Source of the DNA: Acidovorax sp. Leaf191
GTDB taxonomy: Bacteria > Pseudomonadota > Gammaproteobacteria > Burkholderiales > Burkholderiaceae_C
Reading direction: 5' to 3'
Assembly (NCBI RefSeq): GCF_001424425.1
Contig: NZ_LMPT01000010.1
Span: forward strand, 1 to 49,264
DNA: 49,264 nt
Made by a program: the position numbers and the translations under genes. Below the pieces are notes generated by a model. That model saw only the letters and a program-made list of their open reading frames with translations, made no database searches and had not been told where the DNA came from. Shown piece after piece: positions 31,321 to 39,229 of this stretch; within the stretch, counting starts at the first letter, position 1, and each line of letters starts with the position of its first letter.

Positions 31321-31419
31321 GGTCTGCCAAAAGGCTTTCTGGCGTCGTTGCAACGCCTTGCCGTAGCGGGACTACTGTCTGCGGCGTTGACGCCTAGCCA
31401 GAAAGCCTTTTGGCAAACC
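31321..31419 (-). repeat. Large structured hairpin element, copy B
   Basis: Outer arms of 23 bases (31321-31343 and 31397-31419) match at 22 positions around a 53-base core. On the minus strand the core reads TAGGC, inner arm, GCAGACAGTA, apical hairpin, CTACGGCAAG, inner arm, AACGAC. The loop strings equal those of copy A at 18785. The inner stem is CAACGCC/GGCGTTG and the apical stem GTAG/CTAC, both different from copy A and both still complementary. The outer arms share no similarity with copy A. Confidence 0.85.
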
Positions 31420-31463
31420 CTGTGTCCCCTGTCCCTGCCTGAAACCCCAAGAAGGATGCCGCC

Positions 31464-31910
31464 ATGAGCCTCAAGGAAAAGATCACCGAAGACATGAAGA
31501 CCGCCATGCGCGCCAAGGACAGCGAGCGCCTGGGCACCATCCGCCTGCTGCAGGCCGCGATGAAGCAAAAGGAAGTGGACGAACGCATCGAGCTGGACGA
31601 CGTGGCGGTCGTGGCCATCGTGGACAAGCTGATCAAGCAGCGCAAGGACTCCATCACCGCCTTTGAAGGCGCGGGCCGCCAGGACCTGGCCGACAAGGAA
31701 AAGTCGGAAATGGCCGTGCTGCAGGCCTACCTGCCCGAGCGCATGTCGGCCGACGAGACGCTGGCCGCCGTCAAGGCCATCGTGGCCGAGCTGGGCGCTG
31801 CAGGCCCCGGCGACATGGGCAAGGTCATGGGCGTGGTCAAGACCCGCCTGGCCGGCAAGGCCGACATGGGCCAGGTCTCTGCCGCCGTGAAGGCTGCGCT
31901 GGCGGGCTGA
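31464..31910 (+). CDS. yqeY: GatB/YqeY domain protein
   Basis: 148 residues, all helical: MSLKEKITEDMKTAMRAKDS, LGTIRLLQAAMKQKEVDERI, YLPERMSADETLAAVKAIV and MGKVMGVVKTRLAGKADMG. This is full-length YqeY, related to the tRNA-binding tail domain of the GatB amidotransferase subunit. It probably interacts with tRNA, but its role is not settled. AAGGA lies upstream of the ATG. The rpsU-yqeY order is common in proteobacteria, here separated by a terminator and hairpin element B. Confidence 0.92.
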   Translation: MSLKEKITEDMKTAMRAKDSERLGTIRLLQAAMKQKEVDERIELDDVAVVAIVDKLIKQRKDSITAFEGAGRQDLADKEKSEMAVLQAYLPERMSADETLAAVKAIVAELGAAGPGDMGKVMGVVKTRLAGKADMGQVSAAVKAALAG

Positions 31911-31977
31911 TCGCCCCGCGGTGGCACAGCGCCATGGAGCCACAGCGCCACGGCGCTGCGGGTGGCCCAGGCCATCC

Positions 31978-32035
31978 ACTATCAAAACAATAGCTGCTGG
32001 CGCTTGTTGGACAAGCGGTAGCGGCTATTTTTTCA
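31978..32035. repeat. Short palindromic element, copy 4 (supplies the LysR stop codon)
   Basis: AATAGCTGCTGGCGCTTG and CAAGCGGTAGCGGCTATT form an imperfect hairpin with a TTGGA loop and a T run, so it may also act as a terminator for yqeY. Read on the minus strand it encodes the last residues (MKK) and the TAG stop of the LysR gene. Confidence 0.75.
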
Positions 32036-33020
32036 TCAAGGGCTGAGCGACCGCCGGGCCTGCGCCTGCAGACCCTGCCCCCTGTGCGTCCAAGACCTGC
32101 CCGCCTTGCGACCGCACCTTGCCCCACCCCGTGCGGAAGTACTCCTCCAGAAACTCCACACACACCCGCACCTTGGCCGAGCGGTCCAGCCGCGTGGGGT
32201 ACACGGCCCACACATTGGCCTCCTGGTACCAGTCGGGCAGCACCTGCACCAGCCGCCCGGCCCGCAAGTGCACGCCCACGTCCCACAGCGAGCGCAGCGC
32301 GATGCCGCGCCCATCCACGGCCCACTGCACCACCATCTCGCCGTTGTTGGCCGAGAGCGGGCCGCGCACCTTCACCGTCTCGTCCACCGCGCCGCTGCGC
32401 AGCCGCCACACACCGAAGGGGTGGTCGCGCTCCTTGATCACCAGGCAGTCGTGGCTGGGCAGCTCGGCCAGCGTGCGCGGCGTGCCGTGGCGCGCGAGAT
32501 ACGCGGGGGCGGCGCACAGCACCCGGTGGTTGTCGGCCAGGCGGCGGGCGATCAGGTGCGGCGCGATCTCGTCGCCCACGCGCACGTCCAGGTCAAACCC
32601 CTCGCCCGCCACATCCACCAGCCGGTCGAAGACCTCCAGCCGCACCTGCAGGCCCGGGTGCTGCTCCACCAGGCGCGACAGCGCAGGCGCCACGATCTGG
32701 CGGCCAAAGCCGAAGCTGCTGCTCACCCGCAGCTGCCCGCGCGGCTCGCGCCGGGTGATGGCCACCTCCTGCAGCAGCTGGTCCATGTCGTCCAGGATGC
32801 GCTGCGCCCAGTGGAAGACGCGCTCCCCCTCCTCAGTCACCGCCACGCGCCGGGTGGTGCGGTGCAGCAGCTTCACGGCCAGCTCCTGCTCCAGCATTCG
32901 GATGCGCTTGCTCACGTACGCGGGCGAGACGCCCAGCTCCGTGGCCGCATCGCCAAAGCTGGCTTTGCGCACGACCACGGTGAACACGCGCAGGTCGTCG
33001 GTGGCCGGGTTTTTATGCAC
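32025..33020 (-). CDS. LysR-family transcriptional regulator
   Basis: About 331 residues if started at GTG 33020 (residues HKNPATDDLRVFTVVVRKAS follow). The only in-frame ATGs lie inside or before the divergent dehydrogenase gene. The winged HTH is SFGDAATELGVSPAYVSKRI followed by RMLEQELAVKLLHRTTRRVA. The effector domain follows with GQLRVSSSFGFGRQIVAPAL, LDVRVGDEIAPHLIARRLA and MVVQWAVDGRGIALRSLWDV. It resembles DmlR/TtuA-type regulators and is divergent from a tartrate/malate dehydrogenase gene, which it probably activates. The extreme C-terminus is encoded within a palindromic repeat. Confidence 0.88.
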   Translation of the reverse strand: MHKNPATDDLRVFTVVVRKASFGDAATELGVSPAYVSKRIRMLEQELAVKLLHRTTRRVAVTEEGERVFHWAQRILDDMDQLLQEVAITRREPRGQLRVSSSFGFGRQIVAPALSRLVEQHPGLQVRLEVFDRLVDVAGEGFDLDVRVGDEIAPHLIARRLADNHRVLCAAPAYLARHGTPRTLAELPSHDCLVIKERDHPFGVWRLRSGAVDETVKVRGPLSANNGEMVVQWAVDGRGIALRSLWDVGVHLRAGRLVQVLPDWYQEANVWAVYPTRLDRSAKVRVCVEFLEEYFRTGWGKVRSQGGQVLDAQGAGSAGAGPAVAQPLMKK

Positions 33021-33049
33021 GATGTGTGAAGAATAAGAGCACAGTTGCC

Positions 33050-33083
33050 GGATTGTATTTTTTGGTGGCCTGCCGAACAATCC
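33050..33083. promoter_or_regulatory. Candidate LysR operator between the divergent genes
   Basis: GGATTGT (33050-33056) and ACAATCC (33077-33083) form an exact seven-base inverted repeat across 20 bases in the 112-base divergent gap. The spacing is longer than the classic T-N11-A site, so the assignment is tentative. Confidence 0.4.
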
Positions 33084-33132
33084 TGCTACACCCTGATTTT
33101 TTCTTCCTCTCTCCAGACCCAAAGGAACCCGC

Positions 33133-34227
33133 ATGAGCACCAGCCCCACCTACAAGATCGCCGTCATCCCTGGCGACGGCATCGGCAAGGAAGTCATGCC
33201 CGAAGGCCTGCGCGCGGTGCAGGCCGCCGCCCAGCGCTTCGGCATCCAGCTCGAAACCACCACCATCGACTGGGCCAGCTGCGACTACTACGCCGCCCAC
33301 GGAAAAATGATGCCCGACGACTGGAAGGCGCAGCTGTCGGGCATGGACGCGATCTTCTTCGGCGCCGTCGGCTGGCCCGCCACCGTGCCGGACCATGTGT
33401 CGCTGTGGGGCTCGCTGCTCAAGTTCCGCCGCGAGTTCGACCAGTACATCAACCTGCGCCCCGTGCGCCTGTTCGAAGGCGTGCCCTGCCCCCTGGCCGG
33501 CCGCAAGCCTGGCGACATCGACTATTACGTGGTGCGCGAGAACACCGAGGGCGAGTACACGTCGCTCGGCGGCATCATGTACGAGGGCACCGACCGCGAG
33601 ATCGTGATCCAGGAGTCGGTCTACTCGCGCCACGGCGCCAACCGCCTGCTCAAGTTCGCGTTCGACCTGGCCCAGAGCCGCGCCAAGAAGCACGTGACCC
33701 TGGCCACCAAGAGCAACGGCATCGCCATCAGCATGCCCTGGTGGGACCAGCGCGCCGACGACGTCGCCAAGGCCTACCCCGACGTCAAGCTGGACAAGCA
33801 GCACATCGACATCCTCACCGCCCGCTTCGTGCTGCAGCCCGGCCGCTTCGACGTGGTGGCCGCCACCAACCTGTTCGGCGACATCCTGAGCGACCTGGGC
33901 CCCGCCACCACCGGCACCATCGGCCTGGCGCCCTCGGCCAACCTGAACCCCGAGCGCAATTTCCCCAGCCTGTTCGAGCCCGTGCACGGCTCGGCGCCCG
34001 ACATCTACGGCCAGAACATCGCCAACCCCATCGCCATGATCTGGTCCGGCGCGCTGATGCTGGACTTCCTCACCCAGGGCCAGGGCGCGGGCCGCGCCGC
34101 GCACGATGCCATCGTGGGCGCGATCGAAGAAGTGCTCAAGAACGGTCCGCGCACGCCGGACCTGGGCGGCAGCGCCAACACCACGCAGATCGGCGAGGCC
34201 ATTGCAGCATTGATTGCGCAGGGCTGA
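33133..34227 (+). CDS. ttuC: Tartrate dehydrogenase/decarboxylase or D-malate dehydrogenase
   Basis: 364 residues of the isocitrate/isopropylmalate dehydrogenase superfamily. Motifs are KIAVIPGDGIGKEVMPEGL, AIFFGAVGWPATVPDHVSLW, LLKFRREFDQYINLRPVRL, VVRENTEGEYTSLGG, DILTARFVLQPGRFDVV, NLFGDILSDLGP and FEPVHGSAPDIYGQNIANP. The D-x-W and AVGWP features and the LysR partner favour the tartrate/D-malate group over leucine biosynthesis. It oxidatively decarboxylates D-malate, and tartrate more slowly, with NAD+ and a divalent metal. AAAGGA lies upstream of the start. Confidence 0.92.
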   Translation: MSTSPTYKIAVIPGDGIGKEVMPEGLRAVQAAAQRFGIQLETTTIDWASCDYYAAHGKMMPDDWKAQLSGMDAIFFGAVGWPATVPDHVSLWGSLLKFRREFDQYINLRPVRLFEGVPCPLAGRKPGDIDYYVVRENTEGEYTSLGGIMYEGTDREIVIQESVYSRHGANRLLKFAFDLAQSRAKKHVTLATKSNGIAISMPWWDQRADDVAKAYPDVKLDKQHIDILTARFVLQPGRFDVVAATNLFGDILSDLGPATTGTIGLAPSANLNPERNFPSLFEPVHGSAPDIYGQNIANPIAMIWSGALMLDFLTQGQGAGRAAHDAIVGAIEEVLKNGPRTPDLGGSANTTQIGEAIAALIAQG

Positions 34228-34239
34228 AATCGATCAGAC

Positions 34240-34869
34240 TCAGGCCACCACCGCTTGCGCACCCTGGTGCTCGGGCAGGTAAGGCCCCAGGTACCTCAGC
34301 GCGTTGGCCACATAGGCCTCCTTCTCGCCCACCGGGGCCACGTAGTGCAGCGCGGCCGTGGCGGCCTCCAGGCCCTCCGAGCGGGCGATGATCCAGGCGG
34401 CCAGGTAGGGCGATGCCAGGCAGCCGCCCGCAGTCGCCACGTTGCCCTCCGCGTAGAACGGCTGGTTCAGCACGTTCACGCCCGCGGCTTGCACCCAGGG
34501 CCTGGTGGTGAGGTCGGTGCACGCGGGTACCGCCCCCAGCAGCCCCAGCCGGGCCAGCACCAGCGTGCCCGAGCACTGCGCCGCGATCAGCTGGCGCGCA
34601 GGGTCCAGCGACAGCTGGGCCATCAGCGCTGCGTCTTCCACCACCTCGCGCGTGCGCACGCCGCTGCCCACGATGACGGCATCGGCCGTGCGGGCCTCCG
34701 CCAGCTGGGACTGCGCGCGCACCGTCACGCCGTTCATCGACGTGACCTCCGGCGTGGGGCAGCACAGGCTCACGCGCCAGCCCGGGCGCTTGATGCGGTG
34801 CAGGATGCCCAGCGCGATGAGCGAGTCGAGTTCGTTGAAACCGTCGAAGGTCAGGATGGCAATGTGCAT
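34240..34869 (-). CDS. DJ-1/PfpI family protein
   Basis: 209 residues. MHIAILTFDGFNELDSLIAL gives the first strand and the conserved acidic region. AAQCSGTLVLARLG is the nucleophile elbow with the reactive Cys near residue 98, and AGGCLASPYLAAWII follows. Members include glyoxalases, isonitrile hydratase-like enzymes and chaperones, and the reaction here is not evident. It is divergent from a MocR regulator, which may control it, and convergent with the dehydrogenase gene. Confidence 0.88.
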   Translation of the reverse strand: MHIAILTFDGFNELDSLIALGILHRIKRPGWRVSLCCPTPEVTSMNGVTVRAQSQLAEARTADAVIVGSGVRTREVVEDAALMAQLSLDPARQLIAAQCSGTLVLARLGLLGAVPACTDLTTRPWVQAAGVNVLNQPFYAEGNVATAGGCLASPYLAAWIIARSEGLEAATAALHYVAPVGEKEAYVANALRYLGPYLPEHQGAQAVVA

Positions 34870-34939
34870 GGCAGGTGCGCCGCAGCGGGCGTGTGGGGTG
34901 GGGTTGAAGAACAGAGTTCATCGTAGGCAAGCTGCCCCA

Positions 34940-34956
34940 TACAATCAAAAAATTGT
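34940..34956. promoter_or_regulatory. ACAAT/ATTGT inverted repeat in the DJ-1/MocR gap
   Basis: ACAAT (34941-34945), six bases, ATTGT (34952-34956) is a small palindrome in the 154-base divergent gap. TACAAT could also serve as a -10 box on the plus strand. It is a candidate MocR operator or promoter element. Confidence 0.35.
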
Positions 34957-35023
34957 CCTGAGTACATCCCGCAGCCATCGTTCGGGCCCATCTCATTCGC
35001 CCTGCACCACACCCCCGCGCAAC

Positions 35024-36373
35024 ATGACCCTGCCCCTGTTCCAACCCGTCGTGGACGACCTCGCTGCACAGATTCGCGCAGGTCATCTGCCGCCCGGCAC
35101 CCGCCTGCCCACGCACCGCCAGCTGGCACGCCAGCACGGCATCGCGCTGACCACGGCCACGCGGGTCTATGCCGAGCTGCAGGCCCTGGGCCTGGCCAGC
35201 GGCGAAGTGGGCCGCGGCACCTTTGTGCGCGAGGCCCCCGTCTCCGCGGGCCAGGCCGTGGACCAGCAGGCCGTCGCCGCCGGGGTGATGGACCTGAACT
35301 TCAACTACCCATCACTGCCCGGACAGGCCCGTCTGCTGGCCAGCGGCCTGCGCCGGCTGGCGGCGGGCGGCGACCTGGAGGCGCTGCTGCGCTACGCCCC
35401 GCACGGCGGCCGCCAGCACGAGCGCGCGTGCGTGGCCCAGCACCTGGCCAGCGCACGCGGCCTGGTGGTGGACCCCGCCCAGGTGCTGATCGTGGACGGC
35501 GCCCAGCACGGCCTGGCCGTGGCCTGCATGGCGCTGCTGCAGCCGGGCGACGTGGTGGCGGTGGACGCGCTCACCTACCCTGGGTTCAAGGCGCTGGCCG
35601 GCATGCTGCACCTCACGCTGGCGCCGCTGCCCGCCGCGGCAAACGGCACCGAGGGCCCCGACCTGGACGCGCTGCGGCGCCTGTGCGCCCGCCGGCGTGT
35701 GAAGGCCATCTACACCATGCCCACCCTGCACAACCCGCTGGGCTGGGTCTGCAGCGCGCAGTGGCGGCAGGACCTGGCGGCCATCGTGCGCCAGCATGGC
35801 CTGGTGGCCATCGAGGATGCGGCGTACGCCTTTCTGGCCAAGGATGCGCCCGCGCCCCTGGCCACCGTCGCCCCCGAATCCACGGTGTACGTGTCCGGCC
35901 TGTCCAAGAGCGTGGCCACCGGGCTGCGCTTCGGGTTCACGGCCGCACCGCCGCAGTGGGCACCGCTGCTGCAGCGCGCCATCCGCACCACCACGTGGAA
36001 CACGGCCGGCGTGGTCACCGCCCTGGCCTGCGGCTGGCTGCAGGACGGCACCGTGCGCCGGCTGGAGGCAGAAAAGCGCCGCGACGCCACGGTGCGGCAA
36101 ACCATCGCGCGCAAGGTGCTGGCCGGGCTGCCGCTGGTGGGCCACCCTGCGTCGTACTTCAGCTGGCTGCCCCTGCCCGAGGGCGTGCGCGCCGACCGCG
36201 TGGCGGTGGCGCTGCTGAAGAGCGGCGTTTCCGTTTCCACCGCCGAGCCGTTCGCCACCTCGCGCCAGGTGCCCCACGCGATACGGCTGGCACTCGGCTC
36301 GGTAGCGCACGAGCAACTGCGCAGTGCGTTGCAAACGGTGCGCAGCGTAGTGCAGGACCTCACGGATCGCTGA
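35024..36373 (+). CDS. MocR-type GntR/aminotransferase-like regulator (PLP-dependent)
   Basis: 449 residues from ATG 35024. The N-terminal GntR winged helix is FQPVVDDLAAQIRAGHLPPG, then LPTHRQLARQHGIALTTATR and VYAELQALGLASGEVGRGTF. An aminotransferase class I domain follows, with YTMPTLHNPLGW, AIEDAAYAFLA and the PLP-lysine region YVSGLSKSVATGLRFGF. MocR regulators use PLP chemistry for effector sensing and typically control a divergent gene, here the DJ-1/PfpI gene. The target metabolite is not known. Confidence 0.92.
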   Translation: MTLPLFQPVVDDLAAQIRAGHLPPGTRLPTHRQLARQHGIALTTATRVYAELQALGLASGEVGRGTFVREAPVSAGQAVDQQAVAAGVMDLNFNYPSLPGQARLLASGLRRLAAGGDLEALLRYAPHGGRQHERACVAQHLASARGLVVDPAQVLIVDGAQHGLAVACMALLQPGDVVAVDALTYPGFKALAGMLHLTLAPLPAAANGTEGPDLDALRRLCARRRVKAIYTMPTLHNPLGWVCSAQWRQDLAAIVRQHGLVAIEDAAYAFLAKDAPAPLATVAPESTVYVSGLSKSVATGLRFGFTAAPPQWAPLLQRAIRTTTWNTAGVVTALACGWLQDGTVRRLEAEKRRDATVRQTIARKVLAGLPLVGHPASYFSWLPLPEGVRADRVAVALLKSGVSVSTAEPFATSRQVPHAIRLALGSVAHEQLRSALQTVRSVVQDLTDR

Positions 36374-36539
36374 CACGTGGGCGGTCGGCGCACATCGCCA
36401 TCGCCGCCCATCGCCCCTCCTCCCACCACGCAAAAAACTCCAGCGTTTGCGGGAGTCTCTGGTGCGAGGGCGCAATCCTATGCAGATCAGCGCCCGCACT
36501 TGGCTGTCAGTGCGCGAAGCGGCGGCGTCGATCAGTGAT

Positions 36540-37025
36540 CTATTTCGTCGGCCAATCTCCCAGCACATCCTCAGTCACGTCATTGCAAAGCGATTGCAAA
36601 ACGCGCTCGCGCCGCCGGGGTTCCCTAAACCCCGGGTTTGCCACCAGCAACATGGCGAGTCCATGGGCCATATCGTTGATTTGCACCGGGGTAAGCGGTC
36701 CGTCCACCGCGTCATAGGCGAGTGTGGCATCGAACCCAGCCATGATGCGCTGGACGTCAGTGCTCGGCACAGACCCAATATCCAAGCCCGGTGCAATCAG
36801 CCCCACCAGTTCTTTGGCCTCAAGGGCGTAGAAATCTTGGTCCGACTGACTCAGCGCGGGATACAGGTGGGCAGCCCGGTAATACCCGCATGCCCATGCC
36901 CGAGTCCAAGTCCCCGCGTGCTGCGCGAACCGTGTTTGCAGCGACTCGATGGCCGGCTCATCCAGAGTCAGAAAGGCCACTACCGCCGCGTGAAAGGTGC
37001 TGAGGAACGATTCGTGCTGAGACAT
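36540..37025 (-). CDS. Unrecognised 161-residue protein
   Basis: I do not recognise this protein. It begins MSQHESFLSTFHAAVVAFLT, has no signal peptide or membrane helix, and looks mostly helical. Notable stretches are GTWTRAWACGYYRAAHLYPA, YALEAKELVGLIAPGLDIG and VQINDMAHGLAMLLVANPGF. GC is lower than in neighbouring genes, suggesting a recent arrival. It sits 19 bases before pmbA on the same strand order (pmbA is upstream), so it could be its last cotranscribed gene. Confidence 0.6.
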   Translation of the reverse strand: MSQHESFLSTFHAAVVAFLTLDEPAIESLQTRFAQHAGTWTRAWACGYYRAAHLYPALSQSDQDFYALEAKELVGLIAPGLDIGSVPSTDVQRIMAGFDATLAYDAVDGPLTPVQINDMAHGLAMLLVANPGFREPRRRERVLQSLCNDVTEDVLGDWPTK

Positions 37026-37044
37026 GCCAATGCCTTCGGTAGTG

Positions 37045-38478
37045 TCAGCTGCCCGCCACCTTCATCCGGTTCACCAGCACCGAGCCCACGGACTTGGCGC
37101 CGTAGTTGTACACATCCGCCCCCACGGCTTCGATGCCCTTGAGCATGTCCTTGAGGTTGCCCGCGATGGTGATCTCGTGCACGGGGAAGGCGATGCGGCC
37201 GTTTTCCACCCAGAAACCGCTCGCGCCGCGCGAATAGTCGCCCGTCACGTAGTTCACGCCCTGGCCCATGAGCTCGACCACGAACAGGCCGGTGCCCAGC
37301 TTCTGCAGCATGGCATCGAGGTCGTCGCCCGGTTGCGTCAGGCGCGACGTCAGCGTCAGGTTGTGCGAGCCACCGGCGTTGCCCGTGGTCTTCATGCCCA
37401 GCTTGCGCGCCGAGTAGCTCGACAGGAAGTAGCCCTGCACGCGCCCGCCCTGCACCACCTTGCGCGGCGCCACGCGCACGCCCTCTTCGTCGAACGGCGA
37501 GCTGCCCTTGCCGCGCAGCACGAACGGGTCTTCGGCGATGTCGATGTGCTTGGGGAACACCATCTTGCCCAGCGAGTCGAGCAGAAAGCTGCTCTTGCGG
37601 TACAGCGAGCCGCCGCTCACGGCCTGCACGAAGCCGCCCAGCAGGCCCGCGGCCAGCGTGGATTCGAACAGCACCGGGCACTGCGTGGTGGGGATCTTGC
37701 GGCTGCCCAGGCGGCTCAGCGCGCGCTGCGCGGCGTAGCGGCCCACGGCCTCGGGCGAGGCCAGCTTGGCCGCGTCGCGCATGGAGCTGTACCAGGCGTC
37801 GCGCTGCATCTCGGCATTGCGGCCGGGCAGCGATGCGATGGGTGCCACCGAGAAGCTGTGGCGCGAGCTGGCATAGCCGCCCCGAAAGCCGCGCGTGTGG
37901 GCGCTGAAGAAATGGCTTTGCTGCGCCGACACGCCCGCACCTTCGCTGTTGGTGATGCGCCGGTGGGTCTTGAGCGCCGCGGCCTCGCATTCCATGGCCA
38001 TCTGGGCCGCCTGCTCGCTGTCGACGGCCCAGGGGTGGAACAGGTCCAGGTCGCGGTGGGTGTCGGTGGGCGCGATGTCATCGGCATCGGGTAGGCCCGC
38101 CACCGGGTCTTCGGCCGTGAAGCGGGCGATGTCGTACGCCGCCTGCACGGTCTGCTCGATGGCCTTCGTGGAGAAGTCGGAGGTGCTGGCGTTGCCGCGG
38201 CGGTTGCCGAGGTAGACGGTCACGCCCAGCGACTTGTCGCGGTTGCGCTCGACATTTTCAAGTTCGCCCTTGCGCACGCTGACCGACAGGCCGCAGCCTT
38301 CGGACGCTTCGGCGCCAGCATCGGTGGCGCCCAGCTTCTTGGCGTGCGCCAGGGCGCGGTCCACCAGCTCTTCAAAGAAGGGGCGGCTGTAGCTGAAGCC
38401 CGAGTCGGGAGTGCGGGGTGCGGTGGCTGCGGCAGCAGCGCCAGGCGCGCGCGCGGCGCTTTGGGAGGGTTTGTTCAT
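37045..38478 (-). CDS. pmbA: Metalloprotease PmbA (TldE)
   Basis: 477 residues from ATG 38478 (residues NKPSQSAARAPGAAA follow). TldD/PmbA family features are DAGAEASEGCGLSVSVRKGE, LGVTVYLGNRRGNASTSDFS, VLFESTLAAGLLGGFVQAVS, LGKMVFPKHIDIAEDPFVLR and the closing GDYSRGASGFWVENG. PmbA/TldE pairs with TldD to process peptides such as microcins and antitoxins. The catalytic metal site is on TldD, which is not in this window. The gene is divergent from yjgA with a 64-base gap, a common pairing in beta- and gammaproteobacteria. Confidence 0.95.
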   Translation of the reverse strand: MNKPSQSAARAPGAAAAATAPRTPDSGFSYSRPFFEELVDRALAHAKKLGATDAGAEASEGCGLSVSVRKGELENVERNRDKSLGVTVYLGNRRGNASTSDFSTKAIEQTVQAAYDIARFTAEDPVAGLPDADDIAPTDTHRDLDLFHPWAVDSEQAAQMAMECEAAALKTHRRITNSEGAGVSAQQSHFFSAHTRGFRGGYASSRHSFSVAPIASLPGRNAEMQRDAWYSSMRDAAKLASPEAVGRYAAQRALSRLGSRKIPTTQCPVLFESTLAAGLLGGFVQAVSGGSLYRKSSFLLDSLGKMVFPKHIDIAEDPFVLRGKGSSPFDEEGVRVAPRKVVQGGRVQGYFLSSYSARKLGMKTTGNAGGSHNLTLTSRLTQPGDDLDAMLQKLGTGLFVVELMGQGVNYVTGDYSRGASGFWVENGRIAFPVHEITIAGNLKDMLKGIEAVGADVYNYGAKSVGSVLVNRMKVAGS

Positions 38479-38542
38479 AGCGACGGCTATGATACTTGCC
38501 GCTGTGGCGCGCGCTGCGCCACCTCCCATTTGCCCCCACCCC

Positions 38543-39229
38543 ATGTCACGCAAACCCAAAAAAGGCTACTTTGTGAGAGGCCAGTTCGTTGCCGAAGGCA
38601 GCGAACTGGACATTCAACTCAAGGCCGAACTCAAAGGCACGCCGGATGCCAGCCGCACGGATATGAAGCGCGAGAGCGATGAACTTCAGGATCTGGGCAA
38701 GGAACTGCTGGGCCTGCGCGCCGACCTGTTCAACAACGTGGGGCTGCCCGACAAGCTGGTGGATGCCATCAACGAAGCCAAGCGCATCACCAACTTCGAG
38801 GGCAAGCGCCGCCAGATGCAGTTTGTGGGCAAGCTCATGCGCAAGCTCGAGCCCCAGCTGGTGGATGCCGCCCGCCAGGCGCTGGAAGTGCAGCGCACCG
38901 GCTCGGCCTCCGACAAGCTGGCCCTGCACCTGGCCGAGCAGTGGCGCGACCGCCTGATCGCCGACGACGACGCCCTGCCCCAGTGGATGGACGAGCACCC
39001 CGGCACCGACACGCAGCAGCTGCGCGCCCTGATCCGTCAGGCGCGCAAGGATGCCCAGCCCGCAGGCAAGGAGGCCAATGTCCAGGTCTCCCAAGGCCTG
39101 GCGCCGCGCAAGGGCCGCGCGTACCGCGAGCTGTTCCAGCTGGTGCGCGAGCACCTGGGCGGCGGTGCCAGCGACGCCGATGACCACGGCGACCTGGACG
39201 AAGACGGCGACGAGGACGGCAATGACTGA
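38543..39229 (+). CDS. yjgA: Ribosome biogenesis factor YjgA (DUF615, DarP)
   Basis: 228 residues. MSRKPKKGYFVRGQFVAEGS is followed by the DUF615 core: DMKRESDELQDLGKELLGL, LPDKLVDAINEAKRITNFEG, RRQMQFVGKLMRKLEP and QVSQGLAPRKGRAYRELFQL. It is a dual-domain factor of large-subunit assembly. The tail (DADDHGDLDEDGDEDGND) is strongly acidic. It overlaps mogA by eight bases and is divergent from pmbA. Confidence 0.94.
   Translation: MSRKPKKGYFVRGQFVAEGSELDIQLKAELKGTPDASRTDMKRESDELQDLGKELLGLRADLFNNVGLPDKLVDAINEAKRITNFEGKRRQMQFVGKLMRKLEPQLVDAARQALEVQRTGSASDKLALHLAEQWRDRLIADDDALPQWMDEHPGTDTQQLRALIRQARKDAQPAGKEANVQVSQGLAPRKGRAYRELFQLVREHLGGGASDADDHGDLDEDGDEDGND

Noticed and set aside
31321..31419. 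Interpretation of the hairpin element as an integron attC site
   Set aside because: attC sites have short conserved core sites at the outer ends; here the outer arms are long and locus-specific while the inner loops are conserved. No integrase gene is present.
33021..33149. Longer start for the LysR gene at 33149
   Set aside because: It would overlap the divergent dehydrogenase start and add about 43 residues with no family similarity; GTG 33020 places the HTH at the normal distance.
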